A DNA stretch of 64,000 nucleotides. Origin: Muriiphilus sp048268845. Lineage in GTDB: Bacteria; Pseudomonadota; Alphaproteobacteria; Rhodobacterales; Rhodobacteraceae. The position numbers and the translations under genes are program-made. The notes beneath the pieces were generated by a model. That model did not search any database, had not been told where the DNA came from, and saw only the letters and a program-made list of their open reading frames with translations. The DNA lies in NCBI GenBank assembly GCA_048268845.1, contig JBLWUQ010000001.1, positions 1 through 64,000 of the forward strand. The letters run 5' to 3'. Below are positions 51,478-60,723 of this stretch, in pieces (positions within the stretch are counted from its first letter, which is position 1; each line of letters opens with the position of its first letter).

Positions 51478-53124
51478 ATGGAGCCGCCCTTGCAACAGAT
51501 CATGTCGGTTTGGCGCGCGCTGGAAATGCGCAAGCGGATCATCGTTGTCGCCGCGACCGTTGCGATGTTCGCCGCGGTTCTGGGCCTCGCGCGGATGGCC
51601 GCGCAACCTTCGATGGCGCTGCTCTATGCCGGGCTTGAACCCGGCACCGCCGGCGAAATCGTCACCGCGCTCGAGGCGCGCGGCGCGCTGCATGAGGTGC
51701 GCGGCGGCGCGATCTACGTCGAAACCAACCGGCGCGACGAATTGCGGATGACACTCGCGGCCGAAGGGATGCCGGCGAATTCGGCGGGCGGGTATGAGTT
51801 GCTTGACGCGCTGTCCGGGTTTGGAACCACGTCGCAGATGTTCGACGCAGCCTATTGGCGCGCGAAAGAGGGTGAACTGGCGCGCACGATCGTGGCTTCG
51901 CCCCGGATCGAGACCGCGCGGGTCCATATCGGCGCGCCAAGCGCCAACGGGATGCGCCTGCGTGCCGCGCCGACCGGGTCGGTCACCGTCACAACCGGCG
52001 GCGCCGGTTTGGGGCCGGCACAGGCACGGGCGCTGAAATACCTCATCGCCTCGGCGGTGCCGGGGCTGGCGCCGGAGGATGTTTCGGTGATCGACGCCCA
52101 GCATGGCCTGGTGCTGTCGGGCGACGAGGTTGCCGGCTCCGGCATGGATGGCGCCGACCGGGCCGAGGCGCTGAAACGCAATGTCGAACGGCTGCTCGAG
52201 GCGCGCGTCGGCTTTGGCAATTCCGTCGTCGAAGTCACCGTCGACACGGCGCTGGAAAGCGAAACCATCGTCGAGCGCACCCTCGACCCCGACAGCCGGG
52301 TCGCGATCTCGACCGAGATCGAGGAAACCAGCACGTCGGCCACTGACAGCCGCGCCGGTGCCGTCACGGTTGCCTCGAACCTGCCCACCGGCGACGGCGC
52401 GGCGGGCGACGGCCAATCGCGGTCGAGCGATACCGGAACCCGCGAGCGGGTGAACTACGAAGTCTCCGAACTCACCCGCGAGGTGCAGCGCGGCCCCGGC
52501 GCGATCAAACGAATCACGGTCGCGGTTCTGGTCGACGGGCTTCAGGGCCTGGACGATGCCGGCAACCCCATCTGGGCTCCCCGCCCCGAAGATGAGCTTG
52601 CGGCCTTGCGTGACCTCGTGTCCTCCGCGGTCGGGCTGGACGAAGCGCGCGGTGACACGATTACCATCAAGTCGATGGAATTCGAACCCGCGACCGCCGC
52701 CGGCACCCTGGCCGAACGCGGGCTTTTCGCGGATCGCGCGCTCGATGCGATGGCGCTGGCACGGATCGGCGGCCTCATCGTGGTTGCTCTGATCCTTGGG
52801 CTTTTTGTGGTCCGCCCGATCCTTGCCGGCCGCGGCGCGGTCGAACCCACGAGGCTCGCCCCGCCTGATCCGGCAGCAAAGCCCGACACTCCCGACCTGC
52901 CCGCGCTGACCGGAGAGATTGACGACGGCAGCTTCCCCGGTGGCCCCGACATGCCGTTGGTATCGGGTTTCGAGCGCGGCACCGGCGCGGGGTTGCCCGC
53001 GCTCGGGCGTGGCGGGCCGGTTGATCCGGTCGACCGGCTGCGCGCCCTGATCGCCGAGCGTCAGACCGAGACCGTCGAGATCCTGCGCGGCTGGATGGAA
53101 GACGAGAACGGGGAGAAAGCGTGA
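51478..53124 (+). CDS. fliF: Flagellar MS-ring protein FliF
   Basis: A 548-residue inner-membrane ring protein. The N-terminal helix is IIVVAATVAMFAAVLGLARM, the ring-building YscJ-like domain contains ALLYAGLEPGTAGEIVTALEARG, and the second membrane helix is RIGGLIVVALILGLFVV. The cytoplasmic C-terminus (VDRLRALIAERQTETVEILRGWMED) is the FliG-binding tail. It is the platform for basal-body and export-gate assembly. It heads the fliF-fliH-fliN-fliP operon; no fliG follows it. Confidence 0.96.
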   Translation: MEPPLQQIMSVWRALEMRKRIIVVAATVAMFAAVLGLARMAAQPSMALLYAGLEPGTAGEIVTALEARGALHEVRGGAIYVETNRRDELRMTLAAEGMPANSAGGYELLDALSGFGTTSQMFDAAYWRAKEGELARTIVASPRIETARVHIGAPSANGMRLRAAPTGSVTVTTGGAGLGPAQARALKYLIASAVPGLAPEDVSVIDAQHGLVLSGDEVAGSGMDGADRAEALKRNVERLLEARVGFGNSVVEVTVDTALESETIVERTLDPDSRVAISTEIEETSTSATDSRAGAVTVASNLPTGDGAAGDGQSRSSDTGTRERVNYEVSELTREVQRGPGAIKRITVAVLVDGLQGLDDAGNPIWAPRPEDELAALRDLVSSAVGLDEARGDTITIKSMEFEPATAAGTLAERGLFADRALDAMALARIGGLIVVALILGLFVVRPILAGRGAVEPTRLAPPDPAAKPDTPDLPALTGEIDDGSFPGGPDMPLVSGFERGTGAGLPALGRGGPVDPVDRLRALIAERQTETVEILRGWMEDENGEKA

Positions 53125-53753
53125 TGTCGGGTCGCCTTACGCTTGAGGATTTTTCGGCCGCCGTCCGCGCACAGGATGCGGGGTCGGCGGATGCCACGGG
53201 CACGGAGCAACCGACGGCGACCAGTGACCAGGTCGAAGCCGCGCGCCTCGAAGCCTATGAGACCGGCTATCGCGCCGGCTGGGAGGACGCCGCGCGCACC
53301 GAGGCCGAGGATCAGAGCCGGATCGGGGCGGAGTTCGCCCGCAACCTCCAGGATCTGGGCTTTACCTTCCACGAGGCGCGCGCCCATGTGATGCAGGCGC
53401 TCGAACCACTCTTGACCGGCATGGTCGAGCGGGTCTTGCCGCGCCTGGTTTCCGAGACGATCGGCCAGACCATCGTCGAGGAACTCCTGCCGCTCGCCAG
53501 CGCCGCCGCCGCCGGCAGCCCGATCGAGGTCATGGTCAGCCCCGACAACCGCCCGGTGGTCGAGGACATGCTGGCACGTGCCGACACCGTTCCCTTCACG
53601 CTGGTCGAAGAGCCGACGCTTGCCGACGGTCAGGTCTACCTGCGGTCCGGCGGCCTCGAACGTCACATCGATTTCACCGCGGCGGTCGACCGGATCGGCG
53701 CCGCAATCAGCAGCCTCTATCAACTCAACGAAAAGGCGTTCCAGAATGGATGA
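53124..53753 (+). CDS. fliH: FliH-like export ATPase regulator
   Basis: A 209-residue cytoplasmic protein with an N-terminal flexible part, a helical centre (EAARLEAYETGYRAGWEDAARTEAEDQSRIGAEFARNLQDLGFTFHEARAHVMQAL) and a C-terminal FliH/V-ATPase-E-like domain (IEVMVSPDNRPVVEDMLAR ... ADGQVYLRSGGLERHIDFTAAVDRI). It binds FliI and links it to FliN at the C ring. Position between fliF and fliN agrees. The ATG at 53124 overlaps the fliF TGA; a GTG at 53121 is an alternative. Confidence 0.82.
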   Translation: MSGRLTLEDFSAAVRAQDAGSADATGTEQPTATSDQVEAARLEAYETGYRAGWEDAARTEAEDQSRIGAEFARNLQDLGFTFHEARAHVMQALEPLLTGMVERVLPRLVSETIGQTIVEELLPLASAAAAGSPIEVMVSPDNRPVVEDMLARADTVPFTLVEEPTLADGQVYLRSGGLERHIDFTAAVDRIGAAISSLYQLNEKAFQNG

Positions 53754-54027
53754 TGCCCCCCGCATGCCCGTCGAGGGCAACCCTTTCACCCAGGTCCCGA
53801 TCGAGATCATGGTTTCGGTCGGCAAGGCCCGCCCGCTGGTGCGTGACCTGCTGCGGTTGACACAGGATTCGGTGCTCGAGCTCGACCGCAAGGTCACCGA
53901 CCCGGTCGAGCTGTTCATCGGCGACAAGCTGGTCGCGCGGGGCGAACTGCAAGAGCTTGAGGGCGACGCGGCCGGTCAGCTTGCGGTCCGCCTCACCGAG
54001 GTTGCCGACCTCAAGCCTGGCCTCTGA
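53746..54027 (+). CDS. fliN: Flagellar motor switch protein FliN
   Basis: A 93-residue SpoA-domain protein (VPIEIMVSVGKARPLVRDLLRLTQDSVLELDRKVTDPVELFIGDKLVARGELQELEG). FliN forms the lower C ring and helps docking of the export complex. It overlaps the end of the fliH-like gene by eight bases, so the ATG at 53746 is well supported. The other switch proteins FliG and FliM are not encoded in the window. Confidence 0.94.
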   Translation: MDDAPRMPVEGNPFTQVPIEIMVSVGKARPLVRDLLRLTQDSVLELDRKVTDPVELFIGDKLVARGELQELEGDAAGQLAVRLTEVADLKPGL

Positions 54028-54030
54028 CCG

Positions 54031-54786
54031 ATGCCCCGTCGTCTGACCCATCCGGGTGCCGTCGCGCTCATCGCGTTAACCACGATCCTGGTGGCGGTTG
54101 CGGATCCGGCTGCCGCCCAGAACGTCTCGATCTCCTTCGATGGCGGCGAAAGTCTCGCAACCCGGTCGATCCAGCTGATCGTCCTGGTCACGCTCATCAG
54201 CCTGGTGCCGGGACTTGCGGTGATGATTACCTGCTTTCCCTTCATCGTCACGGTGCTGTCGATCCTGCGTCAGGCCATCGGGCTACAGCAATCGCCCCCC
54301 AACATGCTGATCGTCTCACTTGCGCTGTTTCTGACCTATTTCGTGATGGAGCCGGTTTTTGCCGAGGCATGGATTGCGGGCGCCGAGCCGTTTTCCAACG
54401 GCGACCTGCCGCTTGAAGAGGCATTCATGGCCGCCCTCGCGCCTTTCCGGCTGTTCATGGCGGGGCGTGTCGATCCGGCCACTTTCGAGTCGCTCGCCGC
54501 CCTGCGCGACACCGTCGGCGCGACGGCCGAGCCGGGCGGTGATTCGCCCCTGTCGGTTCTGGTCCCGTCATTCCTGCTCAGCGAAGTGTCACGCGCCTTC
54601 CAGATCGGCTTTCTGATCTACCTGCCGTTCCTGATCATCGATCTTGTCGTGGGTGCGGTCCTGATGTCGATGGGGATGATGATGGTCCCGCCTGCCATCG
54701 TGTCACTGCCGTTCAAGCTGGCGTTCTTCGTCGTCGCGGACGGCTGGACGCTGATCTCCGGCGCGCTTGTCCGAAGTTATTTCTAG
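54031..54786 (+). CDS. fliP: Flagellar export gate protein FliP
   Basis: A 251-residue protein with a cleavable signal peptide (ending about AAAQ) and the FliP core helices (SIQLIVLVTLISLVPGLAVMITCFPFIVTVLSILRQAIGLQQSPPNMLIVSLALFLTYFVMEP and VPSFLLSEVSRAFQIGFLIYLPFLIIDLVVGAVLMSMGMMMVPP). Five copies build the export channel with FliQ and FliR. It is the last gene of the fliF operon and is convergent with flgI. Confidence 0.97.
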   Translation: MPRRLTHPGAVALIALTTILVAVADPAAAQNVSISFDGGESLATRSIQLIVLVTLISLVPGLAVMITCFPFIVTVLSILRQAIGLQQSPPNMLIVSLALFLTYFVMEPVFAEAWIAGAEPFSNGDLPLEEAFMAALAPFRLFMAGRVDPATFESLAALRDTVGATAEPGGDSPLSVLVPSFLLSEVSRAFQIGFLIYLPFLIIDLVVGAVLMSMGMMMVPPAIVSLPFKLAFFVVADGWTLISGALVRSYF

Positions 54787-54803
54787 ACGCGACACGCGGG
54801 CTG

Positions 54804-55913
54804 CTAGCGGACGACGAACTCGGCGTGAAGCGCACCCGCGGCCTTGATGCTTTTCAGGATGTCGATCATGTCGCGGGGCGAGACGCCCAGCGCGTTCAGC
54901 CCGGCAATGACCTCCGACAGCGAGGTTCCTTCGTGTATCTCGGCCAGCCCGGTGCCCGGTTCTTCCTCGATCGACACACCCGTGCGTGGCACGACGATCG
55001 CCTCGCCCTCCGCAAACGGGTTGGGCTGGACGACCAGCGGCGTCTCCTCGATCCTGAGCGTCAGGTTGCCTTGGCTGACCGCGACCCGGCTGATGCGCAC
55101 ATCGGCGCCCATCACGATGGTGCCGGAACGCTGATCGACCACGACCCGCGCCCTGCGTTCAGGCTCGATTAGGATGTTCTCGACATCTCCCAGCGCGTGA
55201 GCCGGGCTGATTGCCCCGGTCGCCTTGATGTCGAGCGCCACGGTCCCGGCGTCGAGCATGCGCGCCACCGACCGCCCATACGAGGTGTTGATCGCAACCT
55301 CGATCCGTTCAGCCGTGGTGAAATCCGGATTGCGCAGCGCCAGACGGATCGACGTGAGGCTGGTGAAATCGAACTCGATCTCGCGCTCGACCCGGCCGCC
55401 TGAGGGCACCATGCCCGCGGTCGGCACACCCTCGACAACGCTGGCGCCATCGCCCTCGGCCGACACCCCGCCAGCGATCACAGCACCTTGGGCGACGGCA
55501 TAGATCTCGCCGTCCGCCGCATTCAGGGGCGTCATGACCAGGGTGCCGCCCAACAGGCTTTTCGCGTCACCAATGGCCGAAACCGTCACGTCGATGGTCG
55601 ACCCCGAGCGCGCGAAAGGCGGCAGGCTGGCGGTCACGAAGACCGCCGCGACGTTCTTTGGCCGAAACTGTTCGCCGGTGATGTTCACCCCGAGCCGTTC
55701 GAGGATGTTCGACATGATATCCTCGGTGAAGGGCGCATTGCGGATCCCGTCGCCAGTGCCGTTCAGCCCGACCACAAGGCCGTATCCGACCAGGTCGTTG
55801 CTGCGCACCCCGTCAAACTCGACCAGGTCCTTGATCCGGATCGTGTTGGCAACGGCGGGATGGGTGACAAGCGCAAGCAACAGGCCCAAAACTGCCAGGC
55901 GGACGATGTTCAT
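54804..55913 (-). CDS. flgI: Flagellar P-ring protein FlgI
   Basis: A 369-residue periplasmic protein with a signal peptide (MNIVRLAVLGLLLALVTHPAVA) and typical segments NTIRIKDLVEFDGVRSNDLVGYGLVVGLNGTGDGIRNAPFTEDIMSNILERLGVN, ending in ALGVSPRDMIDILKSIKAAGALHAEFVVR. It forms the peptidoglycan-level bushing of the rod, assembled with FlgA. The ATG overlaps the flgL stop by four bases. It ends the flgE-flgK-flgL-flgI run. Confidence 0.97.
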   Translation of the reverse strand: MNIVRLAVLGLLLALVTHPAVANTIRIKDLVEFDGVRSNDLVGYGLVVGLNGTGDGIRNAPFTEDIMSNILERLGVNITGEQFRPKNVAAVFVTASLPPFARSGSTIDVTVSAIGDAKSLLGGTLVMTPLNAADGEIYAVAQGAVIAGGVSAEGDGASVVEGVPTAGMVPSGGRVEREIEFDFTSLTSIRLALRNPDFTTAERIEVAINTSYGRSVARMLDAGTVALDIKATGAISPAHALGDVENILIEPERRARVVVDQRSGTIVMGADVRISRVAVSQGNLTLRIEETPLVVQPNPFAEGEAIVVPRTGVSIEEEPGTGLAEIHEGTSLSEVIAGLNALGVSPRDMIDILKSIKAAGALHAEFVVR

Positions 55914-56920
55914 CGCATGTAATCCGTGAATTTCAGGCCCGCAATGCGGGCGGTTACGGTGTAGAGCATTTCGATCCGGGAATAGACCGCCTCGAGCTCG
56001 GTCGCGGTGCTGTAGGGATCGGCGCCGATCAGCCCGACACGCGCGATCTCATAGGCCGATGCCTCGGCGGCGTTGCGCACGCTTGCGTCTTCGATGCGCG
56101 CCTCGATGGTCCCGATATCGGCACGCAGATTGGTGATCAGCCCGTCCGCTGCCAACATGCGTTCGGACGCGGTCGCGATCATGGACGCCTGTTCGTCGCG
56201 ATCGGTGTCCAGCACGCCTTCGGCGATCAGCCCGGCCAATGCCTGCGCTTTCAGCGTCTCGCGCAGCGCCGGGGCATCTGCGCGCGTCGATATCCTGACC
56301 GTTTCGCCATCGGCGATGGTCAGTGGCCCCATGTCAGCGCCGGACCCGAGATAGGCGAGGGTTTCAAATCCGCCGCCGGGCGTGTCGAACCAGGCATCCA
56401 GCGCCGCCGCAACCCCCGCCGCGGTTGTCTGCGCCCCGACCTCGACGACAAGCGCCGCCATGATCGCGTCCGCCGACGCCATTGCCGGGCGGTCGGTGGC
56501 CGCGCCGGCCAGAAGCGTCCGGTCGGCGGTTCGGGTGTTGAGGGCGGCGACGCTCGCGGCGAATTTCTGACGCGCATCCTGCGCGGTCGCGTGGATCATC
56601 ACCGGATCGCGGCTGCTTGCAGCGGTCAGCAGCCCCGGCGTGAGATCGCGCCCCAGCTCCTGCACGGTCCCCAGCGCGATCTGCGTCGCGTCGAGCAGCC
56701 CGGCGGCCTCGGTGTTCGAGGTTCGATAGGCGGCGATCCTCGACAGGCTGCGCTCGATCCCCGAAATCGGGCCGAAATCGCCCGAAACCTGCGCGCCAAG
56801 GTCGGTCCTGACTCCGGTGGAAAGCTCGCGCCCGAGGCGCGTCAGGTCGGCTTTCAACCCGGTCGATTGCCGCCGGATCTGGAACGTGCTGGCGAGATCG
56901 CCGATCGACAGGAGAGACAT
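55910..56920 (-). CDS. flgL: Flagellar hook-filament junction protein FlgL (flagellin-like)
   Basis: A 336-residue flagellin-family protein beginning MSLLSIGDLASTFQIRRQSTGLKADLTRLGRELSTG, with a flagellin-like C-terminal helix (EAVYSRIEMLYTVTARIAGLKFTDYMR). FlgL is the outer of the two junction proteins joining hook and filament. ATG 56920 is preferred; a TTG two codons earlier overlaps the end of flgK. The gene directly follows flgK, as expected. Confidence 0.88.
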   Translation of the reverse strand: MSLLSIGDLASTFQIRRQSTGLKADLTRLGRELSTGVRTDLGAQVSGDFGPISGIERSLSRIAAYRTSNTEAAGLLDATQIALGTVQELGRDLTPGLLTAASSRDPVMIHATAQDARQKFAASVAALNTRTADRTLLAGAATDRPAMASADAIMAALVVEVGAQTTAAGVAAALDAWFDTPGGGFETLAYLGSGADMGPLTIADGETVRISTRADAPALRETLKAQALAGLIAEGVLDTDRDEQASMIATASERMLAADGLITNLRADIGTIEARIEDASVRNAAEASAYEIARVGLIGADPYSTATELEAVYSRIEMLYTVTARIAGLKFTDYMR

Positions 56921-56922
56921 CG

Positions 56923-58383
56923 TCAAATCCTCATCAGCGCGTCGAGCATGGCGTCGACCGTCGTGATAACCCGGGCGTTGGCGGCATAGGCCTGTTCGAT
57001 CAGCATCAGTTTCTGCATCTCGTGATCGGTATCCACACCGGTACTCAGCTCGGCCTCGGTCAGGCTGTCCTGTTGCGCGACCGAGAAACTCTGTGTGCCC
57101 TCGGCATGCAGGCGCGCTGCACCGACGAGCGACAGGAAATCCGCAGCCAGCCCGCCCGCGGAACGTGCAACACCCAGAAACCCGCCGGAGGCAGGCACCC
57201 GTTCGGCGCCCAGCGCGGCGGCAAGATCACCCAGCAGCGTGGAATTGCCGACGTCGCCGGGCACGGCCGCGCCCAACCCGTCGCGCAAACGCCAAAGCGC
57301 TCCGCCCTTGTCGGGGTCGGCCAGTGCATTGACGCGTATCCGCGACGACAGCGCGACCTCGTTTGCCGGTGCGAAGGCCGCACCGGCATCGGTGAACAAG
57401 CCCGCGGCACCGGGCGCGCGGCTGGCGTCGATACCCGGCACCTGGAACCGTTCGACCAGATCGCGCGTCACCGCATCGAGGCGCGATTGCGCCTCGGGTG
57501 CCAGCACGTCACGCACCTCGAACGCAGCGCCCAGTGATCCGCCGCCCATGGGGCTACGGCCGGCGCCGGTTCGCACGGCGAAACCGTTCACGCTCAACCC
57601 CGACAGCGCGCCGCCGGCCTGGGTCATCTCCGGCACGATGACGCCGACGGGCGTGAACCCGACCTCCGCCGCGCGCCCGTCGAGCAGGATCGTGCCCCCG
57701 GTCGAATAGAGCGCAATCATGCCGTGGCCACGGTCGACCTGGCGCATCGGCACGATCCCCGAGATCGCATCGACCTGTTGCTGGCGCAGGTCGAGAAGCG
57801 CCGAGGCGTCCTGCCCCCGCGCGACCGCTTCCTTGATCTTGTAGTTTAGGTCCTGCACCCGAACGAGGCCGTCATTGAGTTGCCGCACCTGGGTGTCGAT
57901 CGCGGCGTCGGCTTCCATCCGGATCGACTGCACCGCATCCGAGGCACCGTTCAGCTTGCCCGCGACGTCCTGCGCCGCGCTCAGCACCGCGGCCAGACGC
58001 GCCTGGCTGTCAGGGCGCGAGGTCGCCTCGATCAGCGTCGCTTCGAGCCGGGCCAGCCGACCGGAGAGGGACCCCGCCTTGTCGGGGGTGCCAATGATCG
58101 ACTCGAGGTCCTTGTGAAACCGCGCGAGCGCTCCGTCCTGGCCGACGGCGGCATCGGCGAGCCTTCGGTCCTGCACGATGGGCATGTCGATCTCGCGCCG
58201 GACACCCTTCACGGTCACGCCGGCAGGAGAGCCATCGCCCGTCTGTCGCGCCGCCAGATCGATCTCGCGCCGGCCATAGCCCGGGGTCATCGAATTGGCG
58301 ACGTTGGACGAGACAAGCTCGGCCGCGCGCGCCGATGCGGTCAGGCCCGACAGGGCGTTGGCCAGCGAACCGGTGATCGTCAT
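56923..58383 (-). CDS. flgK: Flagellar hook-associated protein FlgK
   Basis: A 486-residue junction protein. The N-terminal rod/hook motif is ARAAELVSSNVANSMTPGYGRREIDL and the C-terminal flagellin-like helix is STGVDTDHEMQKLMLIEQAYAANARVITTVDAMLDALMRI. It forms the first hook-filament junction layer. It lies 23 bases downstream of flgE on the same strand and is followed immediately by flgL. Confidence 0.96.
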   Translation of the reverse strand: MTITGSLANALSGLTASARAAELVSSNVANSMTPGYGRREIDLAARQTGDGSPAGVTVKGVRREIDMPIVQDRRLADAAVGQDGALARFHKDLESIIGTPDKAGSLSGRLARLEATLIEATSRPDSQARLAAVLSAAQDVAGKLNGASDAVQSIRMEADAAIDTQVRQLNDGLVRVQDLNYKIKEAVARGQDASALLDLRQQQVDAISGIVPMRQVDRGHGMIALYSTGGTILLDGRAAEVGFTPVGVIVPEMTQAGGALSGLSVNGFAVRTGAGRSPMGGGSLGAAFEVRDVLAPEAQSRLDAVTRDLVERFQVPGIDASRAPGAAGLFTDAGAAFAPANEVALSSRIRVNALADPDKGGALWRLRDGLGAAVPGDVGNSTLLGDLAAALGAERVPASGGFLGVARSAGGLAADFLSLVGAARLHAEGTQSFSVAQQDSLTEAELSTGVDTDHEMQKLMLIEQAYAANARVITTVDAMLDALMRI

Positions 58384-58406
58384 GGGCTACCTCCGGGTGT
58401 TCTGTC

Positions 58407-59714
58407 CTAGCGCTTGATGTTGGTGGTCTCCTGCAACATCTCGTCGACGGTCTGGATCACCTTGGCGTTCGAGGAATAGGCGCGCTGGGTCTGGATCAGG
58501 TTGGTCAGTTCACCGGCAACATCGGTGGTCGACCCCTCGCGGGTAAAACCGATCACCTCGCCGGTGGGTCCGTCGCCGGCATCCCACAGGAAGAACGAGC
58601 CCGATTGCGGCGAGATCTGATAGGTCTGGTTCGAATTCGAGATCAGCCCGTTCGGGTTGGGCACATCGACCAGCGGCACCTGATAGATCGTCCGGGTGAA
58701 GCCGGTGTCATAGGTTGCCGTGACATAGCCGTTCACGTCGATCTCGACCGCGGTGAGATTACCCACGGGCGAGCCGTCCTTGGTGATCGAGGTCGGGGCA
58801 AAACTGTCGGAGAGTTGCGTCAGACCGTTGGGGTCGCCGATGCGACCGATGCTCAGGTCCAGCGGGCCGCCGGCAACCGTCAAGGCAAGCTCCCCGTTGG
58901 CGGGGTTGTATGCGCCACCCGACAGCACGGTGACCGCTTGAAGCGTGCCGCCACTGGCGCGGCTGGCGTCAAAGACCAGTTCGTATTCGCCGATCACCGC
59001 GTTGCCAGAGGCCGAATCGCGGACCTGCATGGTCCAGGTATTCGACGCCCCGGTTGCCGGAACGGTAGGCGTGAAGGTGATGTTCATCGTCTCGGAGGTG
59101 CCGAGGTTGCCGAAATACTCGATCGACAGCGGCTGCACGTCGCCGGGTGCACCCGCCACGGTCTCGGTCGCTGGCAGGTTCACGCCGAGGTTCATCCGTG
59201 TCGTCGGGTCGCCGGATTGCTGGTTCACCTGCACCCGCACCGGCTGCAACGCGGTGACGGTATCGCGCGGATAATTGCCGACAGTGCCATCGGCATCAGC
59301 CGGCCAGCCCAGCAGCACCAGCCCGGTTTCGGTCTTCATCAGGCCGTTTTCGTCCGGGCGAAACGAGCCCGTTGTGGTCGTCATGATCGGCCTGTCGGCC
59401 TCGGAATACCGCAAGAACGCCTCGTTCGTTACCGGCAGCATGCCACGGCCGGAGACGGCGATGTCCATCGGGTTGGAGGTCGAAATCAGCGGTCCGCGTT
59501 CATCGATCAACCGTTGTGTCGTCGCCCGCACGCCGCCGGCCGAATACTTGCCCGCCCCGGCGATGCCGGTGATGACCAGGGATTCGAAATCCGCCGTCGC
59601 CCGTTTGTAGCCATAGGTGGCCGAGTTCGCGATATTGTCGGAGATCGTGGCAAGCCGCGTGGCATTGGCGTTCAGGCCGGCGACCCCGGCACTCAGCGAG
59701 GAAGAAATGGTCAT
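58407..59714 (-). CDS. flgE: Flagellar hook protein FlgE
   Basis: A 435-residue hook subunit. It starts MTISSSLSAGVAGLNANATRLATISDNIANSATYGYKRATADFESLVI and ends VAGELTNLIQTQRAYSSNAKVIQTVDEMLQETTNIKR, the standard hook ends. The middle carries the variable outer domains. ATG 59714 is the start. A CtrA-like box is about 50 bases upstream. It leads the flgE-flgK-flgL-flgI operon. Confidence 0.96.
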   Translation of the reverse strand: MTISSSLSAGVAGLNANATRLATISDNIANSATYGYKRATADFESLVITGIAGAGKYSAGGVRATTQRLIDERGPLISTSNPMDIAVSGRGMLPVTNEAFLRYSEADRPIMTTTTGSFRPDENGLMKTETGLVLLGWPADADGTVGNYPRDTVTALQPVRVQVNQQSGDPTTRMNLGVNLPATETVAGAPGDVQPLSIEYFGNLGTSETMNITFTPTVPATGASNTWTMQVRDSASGNAVIGEYELVFDASRASGGTLQAVTVLSGGAYNPANGELALTVAGGPLDLSIGRIGDPNGLTQLSDSFAPTSITKDGSPVGNLTAVEIDVNGYVTATYDTGFTRTIYQVPLVDVPNPNGLISNSNQTYQISPQSGSFFLWDAGDGPTGEVIGFTREGSTTDVAGELTNLIQTQRAYSSNAKVIQTVDEMLQETTNIKR

Positions 59715-59763
59715 GGTGCGCCTTTCTGCTGCAACATTCGCAGACAGGTCTAGCACCCGTCGA

Positions 59764-59778
59764 TTAACGTCAGGCTAA
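59764..59778. promoter_or_regulatory. CtrA-like box upstream of flgE
   Basis: On the minus strand it reads TTAG-N7-TTAA, seven of eight positions of the CtrA consensus TTAA-N7-TTAA, about 50 bases before the flgE start. Confidence 0.5.
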
Positions 59779-59800
59779 TGCCTAAAATGCGACGGGCTTT

Positions 59801-60610
59801 CTACCGGTCGGACCGCAGCAGGATCAGTTTGATGCGGTTGTTGCGCGCCGCCATCGGGTTTCGCGCGACGGGGCTGCGGTCGGCGTGGCCGGCGACGCGC
59901 ATGATCCGGGCCGGGGCGATCGACACGGCCTCGAGCATTTCGCGCACCCGGTCGGCCCGGTCAGAGGACAGATCCCAGGCGGAAAACCCGGCGACCACGA
60001 CAGGCCGCGCCGCGACATGGCCCTCGACCGCTATACCGTTCTTGACCAGCGCGAAAACCCGCCCCAGCATCGCGACGAGATCGGTGAGCAGGGCGGTCGG
60101 CTCGGCGCTGCCCGTCTCGAAAACCGGCTCGCCCTCGAGGTCGAAAATCTCGATCACCAGCCCCTCGTCGGTCACTTCAGTGAGGATGTGTCGGCGGGCA
60201 ATCTCGCTGACCATGCTCTCGCCGGAATTGCCGGTCAGCAGTTCCTCAAGCTCTTCGAGCGCACGCGCCTCGACCGCCGCGTCGATCGCGGCGCCGTCCT
60301 TTGGCGGGCTCTCGATGCCGCCCTGGCCGTTCTGCGCCAGCCTTTCCTCGGAGAACACGCTGTCACCGCCGAATGCCCCGTCGCCGCCGCCCGAGGTGCG
60401 CGACACCGGGATCGTCGGGCTGAAATAGTCCGCGATTCCCTTGCGTTGCTTTTCGGTCGTCGCATTGAGCAGCCACATCAACATGAAGAAGGCCATCATC
60501 GCGGTTACGAAGTCGGCATACGCGACCTTCCAGGCGCCACCGTGGTGGCCGCCTGCCGTAACCTTTTTCACCCTCTTGATGATGACGGGCGCATTTGATT
60601 GCGCGGTCAT
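59801..60610 (-). CDS. motB: Flagellar motor stator protein MotB
   Basis: A 269-residue protein. The basic N-terminus and single helix (GGHHGGAWKVAYADFVTAMMAFFMLMWLLNATT) contain the proton-accepting Asp in YADFVTAMMAFF. The C-terminal OmpA-like peptidoglycan-binding domain includes VAGFSAWDLSSDRADRVREMLEAVSIAPARIMRVAGHADRSPV. It anchors the stator to the wall. It is encoded apart from motA, with its own promoter and a perfect CtrA box 47 bases upstream. Confidence 0.95.
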   Translation of the reverse strand: MTAQSNAPVIIKRVKKVTAGGHHGGAWKVAYADFVTAMMAFFMLMWLLNATTEKQRKGIADYFSPTIPVSRTSGGGDGAFGGDSVFSEERLAQNGQGGIESPPKDGAAIDAAVEARALEELEELLTGNSGESMVSEIARRHILTEVTDEGLVIEIFDLEGEPVFETGSAEPTALLTDLVAMLGRVFALVKNGIAVEGHVAARPVVVAGFSAWDLSSDRADRVREMLEAVSIAPARIMRVAGHADRSPVARNPMAARNNRIKLILLRSDR

Positions 60611-60654
60611 CCCACCACCTCGTTATTCACCCGCGATCAGGTGTATCCGACGGC

Positions 60655-60673
60655 GGTTAAGGCGCCCTTAACC
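60655..60673. promoter_or_regulatory. Perfect palindromic CtrA box upstream of motB
   Basis: GGTTAAGGCGCCCTTAACC contains TTAA-N7-TTAA at 60657-60671, an exact match to the CtrA consensus, within a 19-base palindrome. It lies 47 bases before the motB ATG. Confidence 0.7.
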
Positions 60674-60723
60674 TTTCAACTTGTTCGCATTTTCCGCAGC
60701 AGGCCAGAATTCTGAATCCTGCC

